Assembly (NCBI GenBank): GCA_021107345.1
Contig: JAIOSX010000158.1
Span: forward strand, 1 to 11,546
DNA from: Candidatus Aegiribacteria sp.
GTDB lineage: Bacteria > Fermentibacterota > Fermentibacteria > Fermentibacterales > Fermentibacteraceae
DNA length: 11,546 nucleotides
Reading direction: 5' to 3'
Numbering within the stretch: position 1 is the stretch's first letter; each line of letters starts with the position of its first letter. The notes beneath the pieces were generated by a model. The model had not been told where the DNA came from. It saw only the letters and a list, made by a program, of their open reading frames with translations, and searched no databases. The position numbers and the translations under genes are program-made. Positions 1-6,775 of this stretch are shown here, in pieces.

Positions 1-2
1 AG

Positions 3-86
3 CTTGAGGAATTGGATCTGAAGACACTCAATATCAAGCACTACCCCATGCTTAAAGGGTTAAAGCCGCCTTATACAAAAGAATAG
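3..86 (+). CDS. C-terminal end of an unidentified protein (5' end outside window)
   Basis: An open frame enters from the left edge and closes at TAG 84-86. It gives 27 residues, rich in Lys and Leu, ending PPYTKE. No start is visible and no family can be recognised from so short a tail. It lies 26 nt before the next gene on the same strand, so the two may be co-transcribed. It could also be a chance open frame; only the sequence to the left would settle that. Confidence 0.4.
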   Translation, partial: LEELDLKTLNIKHYPMLKGLKPPYTKE

Positions 87-112
87 CTGTTTATTGAGTC
101 CAGCCATATGTG

Positions 113-1336
113 ATGATAGATATCGAAAGAAGAAAAATGCCTATTAACATCATCAGCCTGATCATGCTTGCTGTCCCGCCTGCCATTACCTCTGAATTAA
201 GCTGGACCTCACCTGATATCCGCATCACTACGGAATGGAGCCTGAATGTCCTAGACCTGATCGATCCGGCATACACACATATTGGTACAGTGTACGCTTC
301 CGAATCGGAGGAAGGATTTGAATGGCATACTGTTCTCGTTGATAAGGAGTACGTTCTTCTACTTGAAGGGGATACTGTTGTAGACAGAATTCCATATTCC
401 GGTGATATCTGGAGAATGACCTTTTCTCCGGACTGTCGGTATCTTCTGGGATACTGTTATAACGATGGGAAGTTTCTTCTCTTCGATCTTGCTGAGAGTA
501 CAGTCAAAACAATACCTTTGTTCTCAGATGGGATGGAATTACATGGCAATCCTCTCATCCGTGTAACCAACCATGGAACGGTGCTAGTTAAACATTCCAC
601 CTATCTGAGGATGTACGATTCCGATTTCAGTTGTATTCTGTCCCGGGATAACTTCAGTTGGGGACAAGCATTTATAGGGTTATCTAATGCGGGTGACCGT
701 TTCTATACAACCACACACGACAGCCTGCGGGCATATGATATGCAGGGGAATCTTCTGTGGAACAGGGAATTGCATGAGAATGCTGATGAATTTTATATTT
801 CCCGTGATGGAACTTTTCTTATAGCTTTCAATAGTCATATAATTCAACTCATAAATTCTGCTGAATGTAATCAAATCGCACGCATTGAATTTGAGGAACG
901 AATATCTAATCCAGTATTCAGTGAATCTGAGTCTTTAATAGCAGTAGGATATTGGACACACCCTCAGATAACTCCCCTCAGACCAATTAACAGCTTTGGA
1001 GCAAGAAAAGTATCTCTACGAAATGGATCATTTGAACTTTACAGTCACTTTCAGGCAGCCAACTCCCTGTCAGAACCGGGTATGCCACATTCATTAAGAT
1101 GTCATTCCATATCCGATAGTGGATATCTACTAGGCATGCTCTCATATGATCGTCCAGAAATATTCGCTTGCCTTGTACTACTATCATCAGATATGCAAAT
1201 TATTTGGTTATCGAATAACATATCACAGGGCAGCTTGAGATTCATTGGCACCTATGGGGAGTTCCGTAGCGATGGCTCAGCTTTCTGGTACTTTGACGGA
1301 GAGAGTATACATTCCTGCCTGATCGAGGGAGTGTAA
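113..1336 (+). CDS. exported beta-propeller-like protein of unknown function
   Basis: About 407 residues. The N-terminus has a charged stretch (IERRK) followed by a hydrophobic run (INIISLIMLAVPPAIT), read as a signal peptide or anchor. The body repeats a pattern typical of WD40/PQQ-like propellers: short beta strands with phrases such as FSPDCRYLLGY, LLFDLAEST, YDMQGNLLW and YISRDGTFLIAF, each a 'data point, then value' blade. No catalytic motif is visible, so a binding or scaffolding role outside the cytoplasm is the most that can be inferred. The start is uncertain: GTG 110 and ATG 113 have only a weak ribosome site, whereas ATG 137 follows a purine-rich AAAGAAG at 126-132 but would lose the positive n-region. 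Base composition is visibly more AT-rich than the genes to the right, with irregular codon use. It ends 13 nt before a transposase remnant. Confidence 0.7.
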   Translation: MIDIERRKMPINIISLIMLAVPPAITSELSWTSPDIRITTEWSLNVLDLIDPAYTHIGTVYASESEEGFEWHTVLVDKEYVLLLEGDTVVDRIPYSGDIWRMTFSPDCRYLLGYCYNDGKFLLFDLAESTVKTIPLFSDGMELHGNPLIRVTNHGTVLVKHSTYLRMYDSDFSCILSRDNFSWGQAFIGLSNAGDRFYTTTHDSLRAYDMQGNLLWNRELHENADEFYISRDGTFLIAFNSHIIQLINSAECNQIARIEFEERISNPVFSESESLIAVGYWTHPQITPLRPINSFGARKVSLRNGSFELYSHFQAANSLSEPGMPHSLRCHSISDSGYLLGMLSYDRPEIFACLVLLSSDMQIIWLSNNISQGSLRFIGTYGEFRSDGSAFWYFDGESIHSCLIEGV

Positions 1337-1348
1337 CATGATTGTCTT

Positions 1349-1663
1349 GTGTTTACTTCTGCTGATAGGATGAGCTTCAATGAAGGTTCGGACACGGTTC
1401 TATACAGTGGTGAGCATTTTCACCCCACTCTTGCCAGGAGCTTCGATGTCTCAGATCCTTTGGAATGGATTGCTCGCGTAACATCCCACATACCACGGAA
1501 GGGAGCGAAGCAGGTTATCTATGACGGGGCGTACAGCCAGGCATGGCGAGGTCGCGAACACCTTCAGGATATTTTACAGAAAACACCAGGCGAAGAGGAA
1601 CCTGCTTCTTCGATGAAATTCGCCATACCACATGCGAACAGTATCAGTATCCATTCAAAATAA
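1349..1663 (+). pseudogene. IS91-like (Y2 family) transposase remnant, C-terminal part
   Basis: The frame runs from GTG 1349 (or ATG 1370) to TAA 1661. Its first 70 residues carry the C-terminal signature blocks of IS91/IS801-type transposases: a VLYSGEHFHP block, then DPLEWIARVTSHIPRKG, then QVIYDGAYSQAWRG, which corresponds to the family's 'HIP..G...VRYYG.YSN..RG' region. Family members are normally several hundred residues with an N-terminal zinc-binding domain and a central catalytic part; both are absent here. The last 35 residues no longer resemble the family. The usual RYYG is degraded to IYDG. This is a decayed piece, not a working gene. A second piece representing the preceding part of the same protein type lies at 3131-3262. 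Confidence 0.75.
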
Positions 1664-1721
1664 CCCATATGAATACCTGCTCTCATCTACTCAAACCGGT
1701 TAGCAGAACCTTCCCCGTTTC

Positions 1722-2624
1722 CTAGAAGCTTGACTTGATACCCGCCCACGTATCGGCTTCCAGAGCTGCTTCGGAAATTTCCAGTTCAGCTATGTAGTAC
1801 AAACCTGCAGTTTGATAAGAATGAAAGAAAGTGTCCCTTTCTTCGGAGTATGTAAGTCCGTAGCTTGAATCAACAGCGTAGGGGATGACTCCGTGACTGT
1901 AGTAGGGATCTCCGGCATGTCCGGGATATTCGAAGAAACGGATCCACTGGGACTGGTACATGGTTACGGCTATCCCGGTATTACCATTCCACATCGGATA
2001 AACACAGCATCCGGAACCGCGCCAATCGGCGGCTATAAAGCAGTCAAGCTCGTACGTACTTCCTGTTGACTGACCCGGTGTGAACATGGCAACAAGCCAC
2101 CTGTAAGCACCTGGTGTGTCTATGGTATATAAGTCAAATATCTTGTCCATACCTGCATGGTAATCCAGACCTCTGCCCATTAAGTCTGTCAGTGAGCCGT
2201 ACTCGACCCATGCTGTTGCGGAGTGTTTGGAGAACATTGCATCGTAACTAAAATCGTTCACATGAAGCCGTTCGTCACCAACGTAGGGAACATGGCAGAC
2301 ACCGAATGGATAATCATTATTTGCGGCCAGAGTCCACCCACCAGGGTGGACGGCAGATCCGTCATCGGCATCCATAAAGTATACGGCGTGGCCGGAACCG
2401 ACGTAAGCGACTATATGGTATTCGTACCAGAGCGGAATGTAGTCAATTCCCAGTACCTTTGTACCCTCCGGGATTGGCCAGTTATTCACCAGATTTATGG
2501 TGATCAATCCGGTACCGTCAGGGGCACTTTCAATCCCCGACCCCGAGGAATAGTCACCATCCTCATAGAAAGCCCATGAAGTCGATGCGAAGATGATCAG
2601 AGTTAAAACAAAAAGTACTTTCAT
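1722..2624 (-). CDS. secreted protein of unknown function
   Basis: 300 residues with a clear signal peptide: MKVLF, a hydrophobic core LTLIIFASTS, and likely cleavage after WA at residue 18. The mature part is rich in Tyr, Trp, Asp and Gly, with beta-type stretches (YHIVAYVGSGHAVYFMD, GIAVTMYQSQWIRFFEYPG), suggesting an all-beta extracellular domain. I do not recognise a family. It ends abruptly with DTWAGIKSSF, which looks like the short 'TW..IK' tail or linker seen near the C-termini of some secreted proteins of FCB-type bacteria; that resemblance is from memory and tentative. The ATG is well supported by AAGGGAG about 6 nt upstream on the minus strand. A promoter lies at 2666-2694. It sits between two transposase remnants and a broken nitroreductase gene but itself looks intact. 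Confidence 0.85.
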   Translation of the reverse strand: MKVLFVLTLIIFASTSWAFYEDGDYSSGSGIESAPDGTGLITINLVNNWPIPEGTKVLGIDYIPLWYEYHIVAYVGSGHAVYFMDADDGSAVHPGGWTLAANNDYPFGVCHVPYVGDERLHVNDFSYDAMFSKHSATAWVEYGSLTDLMGRGLDYHAGMDKIFDLYTIDTPGAYRWLVAMFTPGQSTGSTYELDCFIAADWRGSGCCVYPMWNGNTGIAVTMYQSQWIRFFEYPGHAGDPYYSHGVIPYAVDSSYGLTYSEERDTFFHSYQTAGLYYIAELEISEAALEADTWAGIKSSF

Positions 2625-2657
2625 TTTTATCTCCCTTCTTAAAGTGATATATGATCG

Positions 2658-2694
2658 TACTCTTGAGTATCCGCATTATATGAAGGGTTGTCAA
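2658..2694 (-). promoter_or_regulatory. promoter of the secreted protein, with a small inverted repeat
   Basis: On the minus strand TTGACA (2694-2689) is followed after 17 nt by GATACT (2671-2666), matching four of six -10 positions. Overlapping and just downstream is an inverted repeat, TACTC-TT-GAGTA (2658-2669), which could be an operator. The transcript would start roughly 30 nt before the ATG at 2624. Confidence 0.55.
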
Positions 2695-2729
2695 GGACAC
2701 AGCGTATGTTATTGCTCATACATTAGTTA

Positions 2730-3128
2730 TCACTTACCAGCCCTATCACGACAGATGTTGAACGCGCAGAGTTCCAGATTCTTCAGAAGCTCTTCTGGAT
2801 CTTCACCCCACAGCCCCAGCTTCCGGGATATGTGCTCCGTCCAGGAGTAGCTGTCGAAATCATATTTTTCTTTCATGCCTTCAGGCAGGGGAATCATGTA
2901 ATTGGCTTTTCTGTAGTAGTCCTGTCTCAGGTATCCGGAATCCATCTCCTCCATAGCTTCGGATACGGCATCATCACTGAAACGAGTGTACTCGCCCTCA
3001 AACAGGTGAAAATCCATGGGATTCCGGGGTCTGACGGAGGGATCTTCAGCGGGGTACCCCATCGCTAACATCACAAGCGGCATAACCCTGTCCGGAAGTT
3101 CGTACTGCTCCCTTATCTTCTTCGTCAT
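2730..3128 (-). pseudogene. nitroreductase-family protein, N-terminally truncated
   Basis: 132 residues matching the C-terminal half of flavin-dependent nitroreductase-fold proteins: LPDRVMPLVMLAMGYPAED (residues 11-29) is the conserved 'LP..V.P..LL..GYPAE' segment, followed by RPRNP, the DYYRKANYMIPLP block (70-82) and a SWTEHISRKLG tail (96-105). Complete members have about 200-280 residues and begin with an R-R-S-x-R FMN-binding block, which is missing. The frame stays open only 7-8 codons upstream of the ATG before meeting TAA at 3152-3150 (minus strand), and a transposase remnant on the other strand starts at 3131. The truncation therefore coincides with a mobile-element boundary. Without the N-terminal FMN and dimerisation region it is unlikely to work as an enzyme. 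No strong ribosome site precedes ATG 3128. Confidence 0.75.
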
Positions 3129-3130
3129 GA

Positions 3131-3262
3131 ATGGAGCGGCTCCGAGGCTTTAGTGTTTACTGTGCCGAACCCATTGAAGCGGGTGATGACAACGGTCGTA
3201 AAACCCTCAGCGAATACATCTCAAGGGCTCCCTTTTCAGAGGAAATTCCATTGTCCTATTGA
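3131..3262 (+). pseudogene. IS91-like transposase remnant, central part
   Basis: A 43-codon open stretch bounded by stops at 3128 and 3260. It reads GFSVYCAEPIEAGDDNGRKT and then LSEYISRAPFSEEIPLSY, which corresponds to the IS91/IS801 transposase block 'GF.LHAG..I.A.D..G.E.LLRYI.RPP.S.ERL.Y', including the conserved Tyr (residue 29 here) before the R-x-P motif. Nothing of the family can be seen upstream or after the stop. The piece ends about where the remnant at 1349-1663 begins in family order, yet lies to its right, so the parts are permuted or come from two copies. It abuts, and partly overlaps on the opposite strand, the broken 5' end of the nitroreductase gene. Confidence 0.6.
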
Positions 3263-3441
3263 TTTACCTGAAAGAGACCAGAACAGTGATTGTGATTCAT
3301 TGATCTATGAGATTTCTGATTAACGGGAATCAACAAAGCACGCGGTTCCGAACGGAATCTATTTCATGAAACTCACAGTACCTCTATAGGGAACACTTAC
3401 CAGATCGTTCCTTGTGCTTAGATAGAAGATTCAATAACAGG
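3263..3441. other. non-coding stretch with a short inverted repeat
   Basis: No gene is visible in any frame between the transposase remnant and the HAD gene. An inverted repeat GGTTCCG-AA-CGGAATC (3344-3359, one G-T pair) is present. It could be a relic of an element end or chance. I see no convincing terminator for the minus-strand operon ending at 3442. Confidence 0.4.
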
Positions 3442-4329
3442 CTATACGGGCCAGCAGTCTTTTTCGGACAGCAGGCCCGTTTCCACCAGCCATAGCCTTG
3501 CGGCTTCTGCTACTCCACCTTCATTTACAGAAGGTACTTCCCGGAATTGTGTTCTCAGGTGTTCTGGAGAATCCTTCACCACAAATGCATGGCTGGCCCA
3601 TTGCAGAAGATCATGGTCGTTATAGTCATTTCCCACAGCTGCCGCATCACTGCCGCAAAGACCGAATCTGGCCGCCAGCCATTCAACGCCCGAGCTTTTG
3701 GATACACCTGCTGGGAATACTTCAATCCATAACGATTCACCGTCAAGGGGTGAGGTTGTGCGGAGAATGTTGTAGGATTCTCCAAGGAATTCGGTTATTT
3801 CATCTGTAACACCGTTCTGTTTGCCCGGAGGAACAATTATGACGACCTGTGTTGAAACACTATTTGCGTCACATTCGCGAATTGGTCTGCAGTAGCCTGT
3901 ATATAGGTCTATGCGTCTCTCCAGATCAGGATTGGAACCGGAGGTGTAACTGAAGGTGAATTCGTGATTCCGGGGGATTTTTCCCTGAACGCAGAAATCG
4001 TAACACTTATTGCTGAGCCAGTTCACGGCACGGGAGGTGAGGGCTTCATTCATCGATGCCGTCCACAGCAATTCGCCTGTTCGGTAATCCTGTATTCCAG
4101 CGCCGCTTGAAAGAACAAGGTAATCAATCGGAAGGGTCCTCTCCCCCATCATTCTGTCAAACGAGAATGGTGACCTTCCGGTTGCTATGACCCGGAGGAT
4201 ATTCAGGTTTCCAAGATATTCAAGTGCCAGAACATCCTCCATGTGAAAATCCCTGCCGGGCATATGCAGTGTTCCGTCGAAATCCGTGGCAAATATCCCG
4301 ACCGGGGTCAGCTTTCTATCTATGACCAT
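3442..4329 (-). CDS. HAD superfamily phosphatase, class IIB (Cof-like)
   Basis: 295 residues with all four HAD motifs: I, DFDGTL (16-21, nucleophile D16 and acid D18); II, ATGR (49-52, T50); III, K211 in GVSKSSG; IV, GNDYNDHDLL (233-242, D235 and D238). The long insertion between motifs II and III (about 85-200) is where class IIB enzymes place their alpha/beta C2 cap. Family members are cytoplasmic Mg-dependent phosphatases of sugar phosphates, phosphonate-like or cofactor phosphates; the substrate cannot be read here. The gene starts 5 nt after the stop of the DUF89 gene, so the two are very likely co-transcribed and translationally coupled; the ribosome site before ATG 4329 is weak, which fits coupling. 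Both partners are predicted phosphatases. Confidence 0.9.
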   Translation of the reverse strand: MVIDRKLTPVGIFATDFDGTLHMPGRDFHMEDVLALEYLGNLNILRVIATGRSPFSFDRMMGERTLPIDYLVLSSGAGIQDYRTGELLWTASMNEALTSRAVNWLSNKCYDFCVQGKIPRNHEFTFSYTSGSNPDLERRIDLYTGYCRPIRECDANSVSTQVVIIVPPGKQNGVTDEITEFLGESYNILRTTSPLDGESLWIEVFPAGVSKSSGVEWLAARFGLCGSDAAAVGNDYNDHDLLQWASHAFVVKDSPEHLRTQFREVPSVNEGGVAEAARLWLVETGLLSEKDCWPV

Positions 4330-4334
4330 AAACT

Positions 4335-5195
4335 TTACCCGTCCGATGCTTTAAGCAGAACAAGGCTTCCAACGGGAAATCCTGAATGTTCCGCAACCAG
4401 ATCACACTTTACCCTGAAAAGGAAAAAGATATTGGCATCCGATGAAGAAAGGGATTCGTAGTTCCCCTGTCCCTTTGCTATTATCACATCAGCCTTCTTA
4501 AAAATGTCTATGAATTCAGGGGAGCAGTCGCTTAATACTGTTGCCGGAGCGCCGGATCCGTTATCGATAAGCCTGGCAACCCTGTCCAGGCCTGCTTCCT
4601 TCGCGTCATAAAGAGTGGCGTCATTTATCGCAGGAGCCCCTCTTACGGCTACAGTGACCTTCTCGCTCGTAAACTGTTCAAGGAATACTCTGTCGAAAAC
4701 CGTTTCACCCGCATTGTCTGCAAGGTAAAGCACGCTGTCTGCTTTATCAATCTCCGCTTTGAGCTGCCGTGGATCTGCCCCATACAGAGGTAAATGCATG
4801 GCCTCATTCAGGATGCCGGAGATATCATTATCCGAAACTTTTTCCTTGGCCCCCAGGTCAATGATATTTCCTGCAATAGCCAGCCTCAATCCGGTTACGA
4901 AAGGATCATCGGATTTAGTTACGATCTTTTCCATTTCAGGAAGCATCTCAAGTGCCGCTGCCGTATGGATTGATTTCACGTTCCTGTAGGGATCATCAAT
5001 CCCGGTCATGGACCTCACGATTCTTCCGATTCCCTGAGCGATTTCAGGGGGTGATCTGTCAAGGTCTGTTTCAGACATATACGCAAAGCAGCTTCGCATG
5101 ATTTTCTTCTGCATTGAAGAATCGTTCGTGGACATGATAGCAACTTCCCTTGCCTGACGTACAAGGCAGGGAAGACACTCAAGTTCAGCTTTCAT
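4335..5195 (-). CDS. DUF89 / ARMT1-like metal-dependent phosphatase
   Basis: 286 residues, the usual size for stand-alone prokaryotic DUF89 proteins. Diagnostic features: the N-terminal ECLPCLVRQA with C7 and C10, AGNIID (108-113), LADNAGETVFDR (158-169, including D160-N161), RGAPAINDAT (185-194), LIDNG (209-213) and AKGQGNYE (240-247). In this family conserved Asp and Asn residues bind a divalent metal (Mn, Co or Ni), and characterised members dephosphorylate reactive or damaged phosphometabolites (for example fructose-1-phosphate or phosphopantetheine derivatives), a 'damage-control' role in the cytoplasm. The substrate here is unknown. The ATG is preceded by GGAG at about 8 nt. It is first in an operon with the HAD gene at 3442-4329 and is divergent from another HAD gene. 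Confidence 0.9.
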   Translation of the reverse strand: MKAELECLPCLVRQAREVAIMSTNDSSMQKKIMRSCFAYMSETDLDRSPPEIAQGIGRIVRSMTGIDDPYRNVKSIHTAAALEMLPEMEKIVTKSDDPFVTGLRLAIAGNIIDLGAKEKVSDNDISGILNEAMHLPLYGADPRQLKAEIDKADSVLYLADNAGETVFDRVFLEQFTSEKVTVAVRGAPAINDATLYDAKEAGLDRVARLIDNGSGAPATVLSDCSPEFIDIFKKADVIIAKGQGNYESLSSSDANIFFLFRVKCDLVAEHSGFPVGSLVLLKASDG

Positions 5196-5209
5196 ATTCA
5201 GACTCCATC

Positions 5210-5306
5210 CGGATTATGTAATTATTCAGGCGAAAATAATCAAATTCCTGCAGGTCCGCAGTTTTCTTATATTCCCGGTTCATTCAAAAACTGGAAAAGG
5301 TGTATT
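5210..5306. promoter_or_regulatory. divergent intergenic region between DUF89 and HAD genes
   Basis: The region must promote both directions. For the plus strand, TATATT at 5268-5273 is a good -10, with a poor -35 (TTCCTG, 5245-5250). For the minus strand, a TTGATT -35 followed by CATAAT as -10 can be read, but the spacing is long (about 19 nt). The calls are approximate. A purine-rich GGAAAAGGTG (5293-5302) is the ribosome site of the plus-strand gene. Confidence 0.35.
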
Positions 5307-5972
5307 CTGAAGATACCAATAATAGTGATATTCGATCTTGACGGAACCCTTCACCACACGGAGAAAGCGCTTGTTCCTGCAATTCAGATGGCAATGGAGG
5401 ATCTGGGTTTTCAGCCGGCTGCCCCTGCAAGTATCAACGCCCTTTACGGGGAACCGCTGGAAATCTTCTGTCGGAAGCTCCTGAACTGCGATGATGAGAC
5501 ATGTCAGAAATTCCGCAACGGTATTCGCAAGTATCAGAGGATTACTCTTCCTGAAAGAGGAGAACTCTACCCCGGAACCCGCGAAATGCTGTCTGACCTG
5601 AGGAAAATGGGGTTTAATCTTGCAGTCTGCTCAAATGCGGGTCTGGAGTATATTGAACTCGTTACCGATTCTCTGGGAATTGCGGATATGTTCTCTCTGC
5701 TCGAAGGCAGAGACGGCCAGCCATCCAAAACCCGCAGGATAGGAAGTATCATGAGCAACACCGGAGCTTCCTTTACTGTGATGGTGGGCGACAGGTACCA
5801 TGATATTGATGGCGCTGCAGAAAATTCAATTCCTTCAATAGGATGTCTGTACGGTTACGGTAATCCGGAGGAAATGCAAAAAGCGGACTATACTGCCGGC
5901 AGCCCTTTTGAAATTGTTGGTATTGTCAGAAACCTTATGGAGAAATATCCAGGTTTACAGCCGTTACCCTGA
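5307..5972 (+). CDS. HAD-family hydrolase, phosphoglycolate-phosphatase-like, probable CTG start
   Basis: 221 residues when begun at CTG 5307. Motif I IFDLDGTL (D10 and D12), motif II CSNAG (S109), motif III PSKTRR (K141) and motif IV VGDRYHDIDGA (D162, D166) are complete, and the helical stretch after motif I (residues about 20-85) is a class I cap as in Gph/PGP-like enzymes. The likely role is a cytoplasmic phosphatase or house-cleaning enzyme of unknown substrate. A GTG at 5325 would leave only one residue before IFDLDG, cutting into the first beta strand, and has no ribosome site at the right distance. CTG 5307 gives the standard KIPIIVIFDLDGTL and is preceded by AAGGTG (5297-5302) with 4 nt spacing. 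The 3' end overlaps the convergent lipoprotein gene by 38 nt. Confidence 0.85.
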   Translation: MKIPIIVIFDLDGTLHHTEKALVPAIQMAMEDLGFQPAAPASINALYGEPLEIFCRKLLNCDDETCQKFRNGIRKYQRITLPERGELYPGTREMLSDLRKMGFNLAVCSNAGLEYIELVTDSLGIADMFSLLEGRDGQPSKTRRIGSIMSNTGASFTVMVGDRYHDIDGAAENSIPSIGCLYGYGNPEEMQKADYTAGSPFEIVGIVRNLMEKYPGLQPLP

Positions 5973-6741
5973 TGCTTCCATTGGATGTTCTGAGTGTGAT
6001 GGGATTGCCGCCCACGCCCAGAGTTGCCCAGCCGTCTGAATCATCAAGGCTTACATTACTGAAACCCTCACCTGTTAATGAAACTGAACCGTTGGAAGTA
6101 TCCATCTCCAGGTCGGCATCGAGCCCCGAATCAATCTCAATATTGATTGCCCCGTTGCTGGTTCGAAGCGAGATTCCCTCCGGGGTGATACTCATGATAT
6201 CTCCGGTTATGGATCCATTTGAAGCGGCAGCGCAAACCAGGTTGCTGCCGGATGCTGAAATGCTTCCGTTGCTTGTTTCGGCACTTACTGAACCGCTGAA
6301 GTCCGAAAAGGATATGTTGCCGTTACTGGTATGAACCTGTGCGGTACCATCACCCCCGGAAACGGTTATACTGCCGTTAGATGTTTCCAGTTCACTGATT
6401 TCAGTACCGTGCGGAAGCCTGAGCATCAGGCTTACGCCTACATTGGCATGCCTGTCAAGTCTGTGTGCTTCTATGCAGGTAATCATCCCCGAGGTGATCT
6501 CTACTTCAGCTTTGTCAAGTTCTTCCTCACTCCGGTTGGAGGTTTTAGTTATCTCGAGTATCAGTTCAGTGCCCTCGTACCATTCCACTAAAATCGAGCC
6601 GTTGAATGTCGATACTGTAACCGTGCTGTTTTCGGGAATTGAGTGTGTTTCTGTAATAACTGTTACATACCGTGCACAGCCGGGCATGAGTGTAAGCAGC
6701 ACAGCTGAACATATATTTCTGACTGAAATGCGATTCTTCAA
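5935..6741 (-). CDS. DUF4097-type lipoprotein with SNGSI repeats
   Basis: 268 residues from TTG 6741. AGGAGG (6749-6754) lies 7 nt before this TTG but only 1 nt before ATG 6747, so TTG is the better start; it also gives a cleaner signal peptide (KNRISVRNI, then AVLLTLMPGC). The LMPGC end is a lipobox-like site with C22, suggesting lipid anchoring, though M at -3 is not ideal. The rest is a right-handed beta-solenoid type sequence in which a core [T/A]SNG[SN][IV] returns at irregular spacing of about 15-37 residues, with eight clear copies, the mark of DUF4097 'putative adhesin' domains. Function in this family is poorly known; surface or cell-wall stress association is common. The gene ends inside the 3' end of the convergent HAD gene. 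Its last repeat, RTSNGSIRVTAV, is close to the C-terminus, so the protein looks complete. Confidence 0.85.
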   Translation of the reverse strand: MKNRISVRNICSAVLLTLMPGCARYVTVITETHSIPENSTVTVSTFNGSILVEWYEGTELILEITKTSNRSEEELDKAEVEITSGMITCIEAHRLDRHANVGVSLMLRLPHGTEISELETSNGSITVSGGDGTAQVHTSNGNISFSDFSGSVSAETSNGSISASGSNLVCAAASNGSITGDIMSITPEGISLRTSNGAINIEIDSGLDADLEMDTSNGSVSLTGEGFSNVSLDDSDGWATLGVGGNPITLRTSNGSIRVTAVNLDISP

Positions 6742-6775
6742 CTGCATCCCTCCTATCGAATTCTGATAGTGCGGT

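Noticed and set aside
1349..1663. A novel 104-residue gene
   Set aside because: The first 70 residues match transposase C-terminal blocks and the rest has no sign of selection, so it is a remnant.
1694..1701. AACCGGTT palindrome as an element end
   Set aside because: An 8-bp palindrome occurs by chance, and no matching sequence flanks the other remnant.
2703..2720. Hairpin GTATG...CATAC as a terminator
   Set aside because: Only a 5-bp AT-rich stem with an 8-nt loop and no adjacent T-run in either direction.
3344..3359. Inverted repeat as a LexA/SOS box
   Set aside because: It does not match the palindrome at lexA or the GAAC-N4-GTTC arrangement, and no damage-response gene follows.
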